Source: Microbacterium halophytorum (GTDB lineage Bacteria > Actinomycetota > Actinomycetes > Actinomycetales > Microbacteriaceae). Taken from it: a DNA stretch of 64,000 nt. The stretch spans positions 124,001-188,000 of the forward strand of contig NZ_PNFA01000007.1 in assembly GCF_002970975.1 (NCBI RefSeq), read 5' to 3'. The position numbers and the translations under genes were made by a program. This document shows positions 42,911 to 50,615 of the stretch, piece after piece; position 1 is the stretch's first letter, and every line of letters starts with the position of its first letter. The notes beneath the pieces are model-generated. The model ran no database searches and had not been told where the DNA came from. It saw only the letters and a program-made list of their open reading frames with translations.

Positions 42911-43300
42911 ATGTCGTTTTGGGAAACTTTCTGGTCGGTCATCGGGTGGATGTTCTGGTTCACCATCTTCGTGGCTTACCTCATGGCGCTGTTCTCGATC
43001 CTCGGGGACATCTTCCGTGACAAGGCGCTGAAGGGCTGGGCCAAGGCGGTCTGGGTGATCTTCCTGATCTTCATCCCCTTCCTCACGGCACTCGTGTACC
43101 TGATCGCTCGCGGCAACGGCATGGGTGAGCGCAGCGCCGCCGCCTATGCCGAGAGCAAGAAGCAGGCCGACGAGTACATCCGCCACGTCGCGCACACCGA
43201 CCCCGCCACGCAGATCGAGAAGGCGTCGCAGCTGCTCGCCAGCGGTTCGATCTCGCAGGCCGAGTTCGAGCAGCTGAAGGCGCGCGCGCTCGCCGGCTGA
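42911..43300 (+). CDS. PLDc_N/SHOCT membrane protein
   Basis: Protein of 129 residues. Two membrane helices with the PLDc_N-type layout (WMFWFTIFVAYLMALFSILGDIFRD, then AVWVIFLIFIPFLTALVYLIARG) are followed by a charged helix and a C-terminal SHOCT motif (EKASQLLASGSISQAEFEQLKARAL). SHOCT segments are short amphipathic units thought to mediate assembly. AAGGGA lies nine bases upstream of the ATG. Fifteen bases separate it from the DUF6325-like gene. A similar SHOCT/DUF6325-like pair is encoded at 46491-47301. Confidence 0.88.
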   Translation: MSFWETFWSVIGWMFWFTIFVAYLMALFSILGDIFRDKALKGWAKAVWVIFLIFIPFLTALVYLIARGNGMGERSAAAYAESKKQADEYIRHVAHTDPATQIEKASQLLASGSISQAEFEQLKARALAG

Positions 43301-43315
43301 CCGAAGGCGCTGGGG

Positions 43316-43750
43316 GTGGGGGCCTTCGCGTCGGGCCGCGGTTACGGCCCGGTGGAGCTGAACGTCGTGACGTTCGAAGGGGCGACGCCGTCGCCCTCGC
43401 TGCTCCACGCGCTCGTCGAGCAGGTGGACGCGGGAATCGTCCGCCTGCTCGACTTCGTCCTGTTCGCCAAGTCGGAGTCGGGCGCACTGAGCGTCACCGA
43501 GATCGACCTGGACGAGTTCAGCCTCGCCGACCTCGCGCCGCTCGCCCACGGGCTGGCGGCCGAAGAGGACCTGCGCGAGCTGACGAAGGCGGTTCCGGCC
43601 GGAACGGCCGGGGCCGTCGTCGCGCTCGAGCTGACGTGGGCGAGTGCGCTCGCCGCACAGCTCGCGGAAGGCGGCAGCAGGCTCGTCAGCACGGTCCGCA
43701 TCCCGGCAACGGCGGTCAACACCGCCGTCGAGCTCGGAAGTGACGCCTGA
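43316..43750 (+). CDS. DUF6325-like protein
   Basis: Protein of 144 residues, GTG start. One compact alpha/beta domain: YGPVELNVVTFEGATPSPSLLHAL, GIVRLLDFVLFAKSESG, EEDLRELTKAVPAGTAGAVVALELTW, and RIPATAVNTAVE. It is clearly homologous to the protein at 46864-47301. This family (DUF6325/DUF1269-like) has no known activity. It is consistently paired with SHOCT proteins here, suggesting a complex. Confidence 0.8.
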   Translation: MGAFASGRGYGPVELNVVTFEGATPSPSLLHALVEQVDAGIVRLLDFVLFAKSESGALSVTEIDLDEFSLADLAPLAHGLAAEEDLRELTKAVPAGTAGAVVALELTWASALAAQLAEGGSRLVSTVRIPATAVNTAVELGSDA

Positions 43751-43775
43751 CGCAGGCCAGTTCCTCGCCGATTCG

Positions 43776-43811
43776 CGCGGTACGCCGGTTCACGAGAACC
43801 GGCGTACCGCG
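43776..43811. terminator. Bidirectional terminator between convergent genes
   Basis: Perfect 16-bp stem CGCGGTACGCCGGTTC / GAACCGGCGTACCGCG with tetraloop ACGA. It overlaps the last codons of the LuxR gene, whose stop is at 43790. Confidence 0.8.
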
Positions 43812-46360
43812 TCTCTGCGATTGGCGACGCCGAGCTTGCGGTAGATCGACCGCTGATGCGTCTTCACGGTGTTGATCGAGACGCCGAGCGCGTCGGCGAT
43901 CTCCTGCATCGTCTTGGTCGTGCGCAGTTGCGAGAACACGGCGCCCTCGCGCTCCGAGAGCGAGTCGAACGGTCCGGATGCGCGGCGCGGCGCGAGGCAC
44001 TCGGAGGTGAACGATTCGTGGCGCGTGCCCCATGCGAGGTGTTCGGCCAGGAGCTGCCGCATCGGGACCCCCGCGCCGGAGAACACGCGCCGGATCTCCT
44101 CGGGCGCCGCGACGTCGAGCGCCTGCTCCACGAGATCGTGCGCCTGCTGCTCCTTGCCTCGTTGCCAGTGCAGCTGCGCATCGACCGATAGGCGGGCGGC
44201 GCTCACGTACGAGATGCCCATGTAACGCTCCTGGCGCGCCAGCATGCCGCTCGCCAGTGGGAAGTTCCCGGCGCGAACGGCGATGCCCGACAGGAGCACC
44301 ATCGCGAGCGGCAGGTCCTCGGCCCGCGCGTAGCGGTCGACGATCTTGAGCGCCTGCGCCCGATTGCCCGCCGCCTCGTGCAGCGCCGCGACGGCCGTGT
44401 GCCGGAACACCGACCAGTCCACGCCCTGTATCATCCGCTGCGGGATCGCCTGCAGTTCGCGCGCCGCGCGCTGGCATGCCTGCGAATCGCGGGACGCCGC
44501 GGCCGTGTACGCCATCATCATCCGGGCGACGCCAGAGAAGGAGATGGGGGCGCTGCCCTCCCTGATCGCCTTCGCGAACTCGGTCATGCCGGCGTCGAAG
44601 TCGCCGCCCCAATAGGCGAGCGAGCCCTTCGTCGTGGCGACGCCGGCGACGGCACCGGCGTAGGCCGTCCAGGCCTCGTCGTCGGCAGTGCCCGTGTGCT
44701 TGGCGAGGACCGACCGAGCACGACGCAGGTCGCCCGTCCAGGCATGCGCGAAGGCGAGCTGCCCCCTGGCGCGATCGGCGATCCTGCGATCGCCCACGGC
44801 GTCGGCCTCGACGGCCGCGCATGTGAGCAGCTGGACCGCCCTGTCTGGTGCACGGCGGTGCCTCAGCTCGGCGAACCCGAGCAGGTACGTTGCGGCGGCG
44901 CGCGAACGACCCGCCGCACCCGGCTCCGCCGCGAGGTCGATGTGCACGCGGGCAGTCGCGTCGGCGAGCTCGTCGCGATCGTCGGTCAACTGCAGCGCCG
45001 CGATGGCGCGCACCGAGTCGTACTCCGCGCGGTCGTCGAGAAGCTCTGCGCGTGCGTCGGCACGGGCGAACGCGATCTGCGCCACGTCGCGCGCGCCGAT
45101 GAGATCCTGTGCGCAGGCCTTGATGAGGAGCACGCGAGGGTCGTCGTCGAACGGTGAGGGCAGCGACGCACACCACTCGTTCAGCGCGTGCACCCGCTCG
45201 CCGATGAAGAGCTCGAGCCAGTGCGCCATCATCATCCGCACGGCTCCCGCCGTGTCGCCGGCCCTGCGCAGGTAATGGGCCGCGCCGATCGGATCCCGAT
45301 GCTCGACACTCGCGGCGGCAGCGGCGCAGGCAGCTCGGTGCCGATCGGGGTCCTCGGCGACCAGGATCGCCCTGCATTGGCGTGCGAACACGCTGTGCCA
45401 ACGGAACAGCGAGCCGTCGGGTACGTCGTAGCGATCGATGAACAGGCCCAGCCGTACGCAGCGCTCCAGCAGTTCCGCACTGTCCTCGCGGCCGGTGACA
45501 GCGGCCGCGAGCTCGGGGGTCAGCGCGTCGCACACCGAGGTCGTCAGCGCGAACTGTGCGAGATCCTCGGGCACGGAGGAGAGCAGGTGGTCGCTGACGT
45601 ACTTCCGCATCAGCGTCTCGTCGGGGTGCACGCCCGCGAGCTGAACGAGGCGCACCGCGATCGGCCACCCCTGCGTCTCCGCGAACACCGCCTCCGGGTC
45701 GACGTCCAGGCCGAGCCGGTCGATGCTCGCACGCACCTCGGCGAGGTCGAACGCGAGCTCCTGGGCGCGCACCACCACCTGCGGTCGCCCGAGTGCGAGG
45801 CGGCTCAGCGACAGCTCGAGGTGGCTCGTTCCGGCGAGCACGAGGCCGAGCCGGTCGTCGTCCTGTTCCATCAGGGCCCCGATCAGGCCCTCCCTGATGC
45901 GGTCCTGGGCCCGGTGGGCATCGTCGACGACCAGGTACACGGGTGAATCGGCGGCGTCCACCGCATTGCGGAGGAGCTCGGGCAGTTCCGCGGGGTCGAT
46001 GGCGTCAGGATCGATCTCGAGCAGGGGGCGCAGGTCGGCGGCGCCCCCGATCGCGAGCTCCTGCAGCGCGCGCAGCGCCTCGACGCCGACGCGCGCCGGG
46101 TTCGTGGCGAAGGGGCCGAGGGTGAGCCAAGCCACCCGCCCCGGGTGAGTCGACGCCCATTCGCTCACGGCCGCGGTCTTGCCGTATCCGCTCGGCGCGA
46201 CGACCAGCAGCGTCGACTCCCGGCTCAGCCGATCGTCGATGAGCCGCACGATGCGGGGCCGAGATGCATGTCCCGATTGCCGACGTGGCGGGGCATGGCG
46301 GAAGCGTCGGCGCGATGGCGCCTCTTCGGTTCCGGCCTCGGCCCCCACAACCTCGATCAC
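43790..46360 (-). CDS. LAL-type (MalT-like) LuxR family transcriptional regulator
   Basis: Regulator of 856 residues. The N-terminal ATPase of the STAND/NACHT type has Walker A in APSGYGKTAAVSEW (about residue 60) and a Walker B-like VYLVVDDAHRA. A long helical-repeat (TPR-like) middle and a C-terminal LuxR HTH follow (LSEREGAVFSQLRTTKTMQEIADALGVSINTVKTHQRSIYRKLGVANR). Such proteins need ATP and an inducer bound to the repeats. GTG at 46360 is chosen because CATACT lies seven bases upstream, a leaderless layout. The upstream hairpin holds a regulon palindrome centred at -35, suggesting autoregulation. It is the likely regulator of the surrounding site-bearing genes. Confidence 0.9.
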   Translation of the reverse strand: MIEVVGAEAGTEEAPSRRRFRHAPPRRQSGHASRPRIVRLIDDRLSRESTLLVVAPSGYGKTAAVSEWASTHPGRVAWLTLGPFATNPARVGVEALRALQELAIGGAADLRPLLEIDPDAIDPAELPELLRNAVDAADSPVYLVVDDAHRAQDRIREGLIGALMEQDDDRLGLVLAGTSHLELSLSRLALGRPQVVVRAQELAFDLAEVRASIDRLGLDVDPEAVFAETQGWPIAVRLVQLAGVHPDETLMRKYVSDHLLSSVPEDLAQFALTTSVCDALTPELAAAVTGREDSAELLERCVRLGLFIDRYDVPDGSLFRWHSVFARQCRAILVAEDPDRHRAACAAAAASVEHRDPIGAAHYLRRAGDTAGAVRMMMAHWLELFIGERVHALNEWCASLPSPFDDDPRVLLIKACAQDLIGARDVAQIAFARADARAELLDDRAEYDSVRAIAALQLTDDRDELADATARVHIDLAAEPGAAGRSRAAATYLLGFAELRHRRAPDRAVQLLTCAAVEADAVGDRRIADRARGQLAFAHAWTGDLRRARSVLAKHTGTADDEAWTAYAGAVAGVATTKGSLAYWGGDFDAGMTEFAKAIREGSAPISFSGVARMMMAYTAAASRDSQACQRAARELQAIPQRMIQGVDWSVFRHTAVAALHEAAGNRAQALKIVDRYARAEDLPLAMVLLSGIAVRAGNFPLASGMLARQERYMGISYVSAARLSVDAQLHWQRGKEQQAHDLVEQALDVAAPEEIRRVFSGAGVPMRQLLAEHLAWGTRHESFTSECLAPRRASGPFDSLSEREGAVFSQLRTTKTMQEIADALGVSINTVKTHQRSIYRKLGVANRRDAVRRFS

Positions 46361-46372
46361 GCAGGTCAGTAT

Positions 46373-46417
46373 GCCACGCAGGCGGGTCACCCGTAGCGGG
46401 TGACCCGCCTGCGTGGC
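46373..46417. promoter_or_regulatory. 45-bp perfect palindrome at the LuxR promoter, containing regulon site 3
   Basis: Arms of 21 bp pair perfectly around a three-base centre (TAG). The core 46387-46403 reads TCACCCGTAGCGGGTGA, the best copy of the regulon motif. The putative -10 CATACT of the LuxR gene (minus strand, 46373-46368) starts at the edge of the outer arm. Confidence 0.8.
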
Positions 46418-46490
46418 CTGGTATTCCGCAATCGACGAGGGGCCCGCGGATCCGCCCGTTCCGGAGCGCGGTTGAGCCGCGCTCCACCGG

Positions 46491-46862
46491 CTACGCCAGC
46501 AGCTTTGCCTTGGCGGCCGCGTACTCGTCGGGCGAGAGCACGCCCTGCTGCATCAGGGTCGCGAGCTGCTGGAGCTGCGCGACGAGGTCGGTGCCGCCCG
46601 CTGCGGGGGCGGCGGGCGCCGGTGCGGGGGCGGCGGGCGCCGGTGCGGCGGGCGGCACCTGCTGGGCGGCCTGCTGCGCGGCAGCGTCGATCTGCGCCTG
46701 CTGCTGCGCCGCCTCGTACTGCTGCTGCTCGTACGCGGCCTGGCTGCGGCGCTGCTGGTTGCGGGCGACCCCGCCTTGGACCGCCTGAGCCGTCCCGGCG
46801 ACGACGGCGGTGCGGGCGGCGAGACCGATCAGGCCGGGGCGGCCGACTCGACGGATGGGCAT
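46491..46862 (-). CDS. SHOCT domain protein with Gln/Ala/Pro-rich linker
   Basis: Protein of 123 residues. The N-terminus MPIRRVGRPGLIGLAARTAVVAGTAQAV is a weakly hydrophobic helix with a basic start. A Gln/Ala-rich and then Ala/Pro-rich linker (about residues 40-90) follows, and the C-terminal SHOCT motif is LQQLATLMQQGVLSPDEYAAAKAKLL. Its ATG lies one base after the DUF6325-like stop codon, so the two are co-translated. This partner is not strongly membrane-spanning, unlike the PLDc_N-SHOCT protein at 42911. Confidence 0.88.
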   Translation of the reverse strand: MPIRRVGRPGLIGLAARTAVVAGTAQAVQGGVARNQQRRSQAAYEQQQYEAAQQQAQIDAAAQQAAQQVPPAAPAPAAPAPAPAAPAAGGTDLVAQLQQLATLMQQGVLSPDEYAAAKAKLLA

Positions 46863-46863
46863 G

Positions 46864-47301
46864 TCACTCTCCTTCTGTCTGCTCGGCGAAGTCGAGCAGA
46901 GCGTTGACGATGGGGGCGGGGATCCTCTGGCTGTCGAGCACGATGCCGCCGGAGGAGGCGAGGTTCTCGGCGAGCGCGCGCTGGAACGACAGCTCCAGGG
47001 CGACCAGCGCCGCCGAGCTGCCCGGTTCCATCTGCTCGCCGAAGCGCGCGACGTCCTCGTCGCCGACGAGACCCGCCGCGAGGAGCACGGCGCCGCCCAG
47101 CCCCAGCGCCGCGGTGTCGTCCTCGACCTCGACGACGTCGACCTCGCCATCGGCCGCCTTCGTCACGAGCACGAAATCGAGCAGGCGGACGAGGCCGGTG
47201 TCGAGCAGATCCCCGAGCGCACCGAGCGTGCCGGGGCTGGGAGTCTCGCCCTCGAACCCCACGAGGTAGAGCTCGACGGGGCCGTAGGTGAAGCTGGTCA
47301 T
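46864..47301 (-). CDS. DUF6325-like protein
   Basis: Protein of 145 residues homologous to the one at 43316-43750: FTYGPVELYLVGFEGETPSPGTLGAL, GLVRLLDFVLVTKAADG, DEDVARFGEQMEPGSSAALVALELSF and SQRIPAPIVNALLDFAEQ. AAAGGA precedes the ATG. Regulon site 4 and a GTGCCACGAT decamer at the conserved 38-base spacing lie upstream, predicting a leader of about 20 bases. Function unknown. Confidence 0.82.
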   Translation of the reverse strand: MTSFTYGPVELYLVGFEGETPSPGTLGALGDLLDTGLVRLLDFVLVTKAADGEVDVVEVEDDTAALGLGGAVLLAAGLVGDEDVARFGEQMEPGSSAALVALELSFQRALAENLASSGGIVLDSQRIPAPIVNALLDFAEQTEGE

Positions 47302-47363
47302 CGGTGTCCTTTCGTAGCCGGAGCCTTCATCGTGGCACCGCGCGGATGGCCAATGGCGTCCGC

Positions 47364-47380
47364 TAACCCCCTCGGGGTGA
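47364..47380. promoter_or_regulatory. Regulon palindrome site 4
   Basis: TAACCCCCTCGGGGTGA (one mismatch). On the minus strand GTGCCACGAT runs 47338-47329, so the -10-like CACGAT starts 38 bases from the palindrome centre, driving the DUF6325-like/SHOCT pair. Confidence 0.65.
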
Positions 47381-47424
47381 GGGCCCGCGGGGCCTCACCG
47401 TGCCGAGAGCGGTCGGCGATTCCC

Positions 47425-48657
47425 TCACTCGTCCGGTGGTTCGGTCTGAGCATCCTGTTTCGGCACGACGACCTGGCGCAGGATGATCAGGATCGACGCC
47501 GTGATGGGGATCGCGACGAGCGCCCCGAGCAGGCCCATCAGCGCCGCGCCGATCATGGCGCCCGTGATGACGAGGATGCCGGGGACGGCGACGGCTCTCC
47601 CCATGATGCGAGGGGTAACGACGTATGCCTCGATCTGCATATAGACGAGGTATCCGACGGCGAAGATCAGCGCCGCCGTCGGACTAATGAACAGCGAAGC
47701 GACCCCGCCGATCACGAGGAAGAGCACCGAGCCGATCATCGGGAGCATCGTGATGAAGAACGCGACGATGGCCAGGAGGACGGCCGCCGACGATCCGACC
47801 GCGAACTGGAGCGCCAGCACGACGACGGCGTTGATCGACGACAGTGTGATTCCGCCGGCGACGACCGAACCGACGGAGTGGGTGATCTGCTCCATCAGCC
47901 CTGTGAAGCGGGGGCGCTTGTAGGCCGGCACCAGGCCGGCAAGCGCGTCCTTCATCATCGGCAGGGACGACAGGAAGTAGAGCGTCAGCACGACGACCAG
48001 GAAGCCCGTCGAGATCGCGCCGACGATGCCTGCGCCCACCTGCAGCAGGCCGCCGGAGACGGCGAGGAAGTTCGTGAGGTTCGTCGCCTCGCGCAGGCCG
48101 TCCTGGATCGTGGCGTCGAGGTCCACGTCGAGGGCGGCCTCGATCCCGACGTACCAGTCGCTGCCCTGCATGTCGGCGTATGCGCCCGGTACGGATGTGA
48201 TGAGGTATACGATCTGCCGCACGACGGTCGGGACGATGACGAGGGCGATCGCCACGATCAGGAGGGCGAACGCGAGCGCGACGATCGCGACGCTCCTGCC
48301 GCGGCTGAGTCCGCGCCGTTCGAGCCCGCGCACCGCGGGGTCGAGGCCGAGCGCGATGAAAAGGCCGAAGAAGACCGAGACGAGCACCCCTGAGATCGAC
48401 GCGACGGCGATCGCGAGCGCGACGGCGAGGATCACGCCGATGCCGAGCACGAAGCCGGATGCCAGGGGCCGCGTCGGCAGGATCGGGATGACGCGCGCGC
48501 GGCGCCGCGTACGCGGAGCGGGCTCCGTCTCGGGGGAATCGGGAGCTTCCGCCGCCCCCCGCGACACCGCGGGGGGCGGCTCCGCGGCGGCGCCGTCGCC
48601 TGCCGCGGCGACCGGCCGATCGGTCGGTTCGCTCGGGGAGGAGTTCGGTGTGCCCAT
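47425..48657 (-). CDS. AI-2E family transporter (permease)
   Basis: Membrane protein of 410 residues of the AI-2E/PerM family. The cytoplasmic N-terminus of about 60 residues is acidic and Pro/Ala-rich. The core has about eight helices, with LFIALGLDPAVRGLERRGLSRGRSVAIV, LPMIGSVLFLVIGGVAS and YVVTPRIMGRAV. Members are variously described as signal exporters or Na+/H+ antiporters, so the label does not prove AI-2 transport. ATG at 48657 is supported by TAGCGT seven bases upstream, implying a leaderless mRNA. Regulon site 5 is centred 51 bases upstream. Confidence 0.9.
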   Translation of the reverse strand: MGTPNSSPSEPTDRPVAAAGDGAAAEPPPAVSRGAAEAPDSPETEPAPRTRRRARVIPILPTRPLASGFVLGIGVILAVALAIAVASISGVLVSVFFGLFIALGLDPAVRGLERRGLSRGRSVAIVALAFALLIVAIALVIVPTVVRQIVYLITSVPGAYADMQGSDWYVGIEAALDVDLDATIQDGLREATNLTNFLAVSGGLLQVGAGIVGAISTGFLVVVLTLYFLSSLPMMKDALAGLVPAYKRPRFTGLMEQITHSVGSVVAGGITLSSINAVVVLALQFAVGSSAAVLLAIVAFFITMLPMIGSVLFLVIGGVASLFISPTAALIFAVGYLVYMQIEAYVVTPRIMGRAVAVPGILVITGAMIGAALMGLLGALVAIPITASILIILRQVVVPKQDAQTEPPDE

Positions 48658-48699
48658 CGCCGACACGCTAGCCCGCGTGCGCCGCGCACGACATACGGC

Positions 48700-48716
48700 T
48701 CGCCCTTCCGGGATGA
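48700..48716. promoter_or_regulatory. Regulon palindrome site 5
   Basis: TCGCCCTTCCGGGATGA (two mismatches). On the minus strand GGGCTAGCGT (48674-48665) has -10-like TAGCGT starting 38 bases from the centre, in front of the AI-2E gene. Confidence 0.6.
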
Positions 48717-48740
48717 ACCGACGCGCTGCGGTGCGGCCGC

Positions 48741-48757
48741 TCACCCATCCGGGATGA
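48741..48757. promoter_or_regulatory. Regulon palindrome site 6
   Basis: TCACCCATCCGGGATGA (one mismatch), 41 bases from site 5. A weak TGGAAT at 48787-48792 is at the conserved 38-base distance toward the SulP gene. Confidence 0.6.
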
Positions 48758-48804
48758 AACCGTGCGCCCCGCCGCCCCGCGTCAAGTGGAATGGCGTGGT
48801 GGAG

Positions 48805-50493
48805 ATGCCGAGCGGAGTGCGCGCGTACCTGCGCCGATTCGGCTCGAAGAAGACCTTCGGCGGCGACCTCCGCGCCGGGCTGACCCTCGGCATCGAGAGC
48901 GTGCCCGACGGCCTCGCGGCCGGTGTGCTCGCCGGCGTGAACCCCGTGATGGGCCTGAACGGCTACCTGATGGGAACGCTGGCCGGTTCGCTCGCCACGG
49001 GCTCGGTGTTCATGATGGTGCAGTCGACGGGCGCGATGGGCGTGCTCGTCGCCGACGTGCCGGAGGTCCACGGCGACGGTGCGGCCGGAGCGATGGCCAT
49101 GCTCGCGGTGCTCGCGGGCGTCGTCATGCTGGGCCTCGGGCTCGCGCGCATGGGGAGACTCGTGCGGTTCATCCCGACGGCGGTGCTCTACGGCTTCGTC
49201 AACGCCGTCGCCGTGAACATCGTGCTCGGCCAGCTCGACAACTTCACGGGCTACGACAGCCAGGGCGCCAACCGCATCACCCGGCTGATCGACACCCTGT
49301 TCGGGCTCCCGCACTTCCTCTGGTGGTCCGTACTGGTCGGTCTCGTCACGCTCGGTCTCATCCTGGTGCTCGAGCGCACGAGGCTCGGCGCGCTCGCGCT
49401 GGTCGTGGCCGTTGCCGCCGGTTCGGCGTTCGCGGCGCTCCTGCCGCACGGCGGGGTCGCGACTCTCGCGGACATCGCCGACGTCTCGGGCGCGCACCCG
49501 ACGCTGACGATGCCCGACGTCGGGACCGTCGGTGCGCTCGTGCTGCCCGCCGTCTCGCTCGCGCTCGTGGGGCTCGTGCAGGGAGCGGCGATCTCGGGGT
49601 CGATCCCGAACCCGGATGGGAGGTATCCGGATGCCTCGGCCGACTTCACCGGCCAGGGCGTCGCGAACGTCGCCGTGGGGCTGTTCGGCGGGATGCCGGC
49701 CGGCGGCTCGATGTCGGCGACCGCGATCGCCCGCACGGCGGGGGCGCGGACGGCCCTCACCGGCGTGATCGCGGCGGCCGTGATGCTCGTCACCGCGCTG
49801 CTGCTCGGCCGACTGATCGAGTTCGTCGCGATGCCTGCGCTCGCCGCGCTGCTGATCCTGGTCGGCGTCCGTACGTTCGACTACCACCAGGCGGTGCTCG
49901 TCTGGCGCACGGGGCCGACCCAGGCGGCCGTGTTCTGCGTCACGTTCGTCCTCAGCATCCTGATCCCGCTGCAGTACGCCGTGCTCGCGGGGGTCGGCCT
50001 CGCGATCGTGCTGCAGATCGCGCAGCAGTCCAACCGCGTGCGGCTCGTGCGCTGGACCTTCGACGATCCGCACGGCCGACCCGTCGAGTCCGAGCCGCCG
50101 GAGGTGCTGGTCGCGGGCGACACCGTCGTCATCGCGCCGTACGGCAGCCTGTTCTTCGCGTCGACGGAGTCGTTCCGGGCGCAGCTGCCGTCGCCGGGCG
50201 CTTCGGCGCCCGGCGGAGCCGTCGTGATCCGGCTGCGCGGAACCGAGGAGCTGGGCGTGACGTTCCTCACGATGCTGCGGCGGTACGCCGGCGAGTTGCG
50301 CGGCGCGGGGGCGACGCTGATGCTCACGGGCGTGAACGAGCGCGTCTCCGGGCAGCTGCGTGCGACCGGCATCATCGACGCGATTGGCAGCGACAACGTG
50401 TTCGCGATGCGCCCGCGGCTCGGCGACGCGCTCGAGTCGGCGCTGGCAGAGCTGGCTCGGCGGCGCGACGCATCGGGTCGCACGGATCGGTGA
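48805..50493 (+). CDS. SulP family anion transporter with STAS domain
   Basis: Protein of 562 residues. Core motifs: LRAGLTLGIESVPDGLAAGVLAGVNP, GLFGGMPAGGSMSATAIARTAGA. A C-terminal STAS domain covers roughly residues 430-550. ATG at 48805 (MPSGVRAYLRRFG) is preferred because the upstream ATG at 48754 lies inside regulon site 6. GTG at 48817 is also possible. Divergent from the AI-2E gene, with sites 5 and 6 between them. Anion specificity is not deducible. Confidence 0.88.
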   Translation: MPSGVRAYLRRFGSKKTFGGDLRAGLTLGIESVPDGLAAGVLAGVNPVMGLNGYLMGTLAGSLATGSVFMMVQSTGAMGVLVADVPEVHGDGAAGAMAMLAVLAGVVMLGLGLARMGRLVRFIPTAVLYGFVNAVAVNIVLGQLDNFTGYDSQGANRITRLIDTLFGLPHFLWWSVLVGLVTLGLILVLERTRLGALALVVAVAAGSAFAALLPHGGVATLADIADVSGAHPTLTMPDVGTVGALVLPAVSLALVGLVQGAAISGSIPNPDGRYPDASADFTGQGVANVAVGLFGGMPAGGSMSATAIARTAGARTALTGVIAAAVMLVTALLLGRLIEFVAMPALAALLILVGVRTFDYHQAVLVWRTGPTQAAVFCVTFVLSILIPLQYAVLAGVGLAIVLQIAQQSNRVRLVRWTFDDPHGRPVESEPPEVLVAGDTVVIAPYGSLFFASTESFRAQLPSPGASAPGGAVVIRLRGTEELGVTFLTMLRRYAGELRGAGATLMLTGVNERVSGQLRATGIIDAIGSDNVFAMRPRLGDALESALAELARRRDASGRTDR

Positions 50494-50515
50494 GATCCGC
50501 GGAATTCCGCGGATC
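50494..50515. terminator. 22-bp perfect palindrome after SulP
   Basis: GATCCGCGG-AATT-CCGCGGATC directly after the SulP stop codon. As RNA it forms a 9-bp stem with an AATT tetraloop, a likely terminator. As DNA it is fully symmetric. It lies six bases before regulon site 7. Confidence 0.55.
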
Positions 50516-50520
50516 CGATG

Positions 50521-50537
50521 TCACCCTCTCCGGGTGA
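50521..50537. promoter_or_regulatory. Regulon palindrome site 7
   Basis: TCACCCTCTCCGGGTGA (perfect match). GTGCCAGCAT at 50563-50572 with -10-like CAGCAT is 38 bases from the centre, identical in sequence and spacing to site 1. The surface-protein start codon follows about 37 bases after the predicted start point. Confidence 0.7.
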
Positions 50538-50615
50538 ATGCGCCCCAGGGATTCCCAGGAAGGTGCCAGCATTCCGAGTGAATCGTGTTCCCGATGGGGT
50601 GGGAGTAAACGCACC

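Noticed and set aside
43316..43750. GTG-started DUF6325-like frame as a read-through extension of the SHOCT gene
   Set aside because: A stop codon separates them with a 15-base gap and a purine-rich ribosome-binding site, and the paralogous pair at 46491-47301 is also two separate genes.
47425..48657. AI-2E gene as evidence of quorum sensing by autoinducer-2
   Set aside because: The family name is historical. No luxS or AI-2 receptor is visible, and family members have other proposed roles such as ion antiport.
50494..50515. Palindrome GATCCGCGGAATTCCGCGGATC as a member of the regulon operator
   Set aside because: It does not contain the TCACCC/GGGTGA halves. Its position right after a stop codon fits a terminator.
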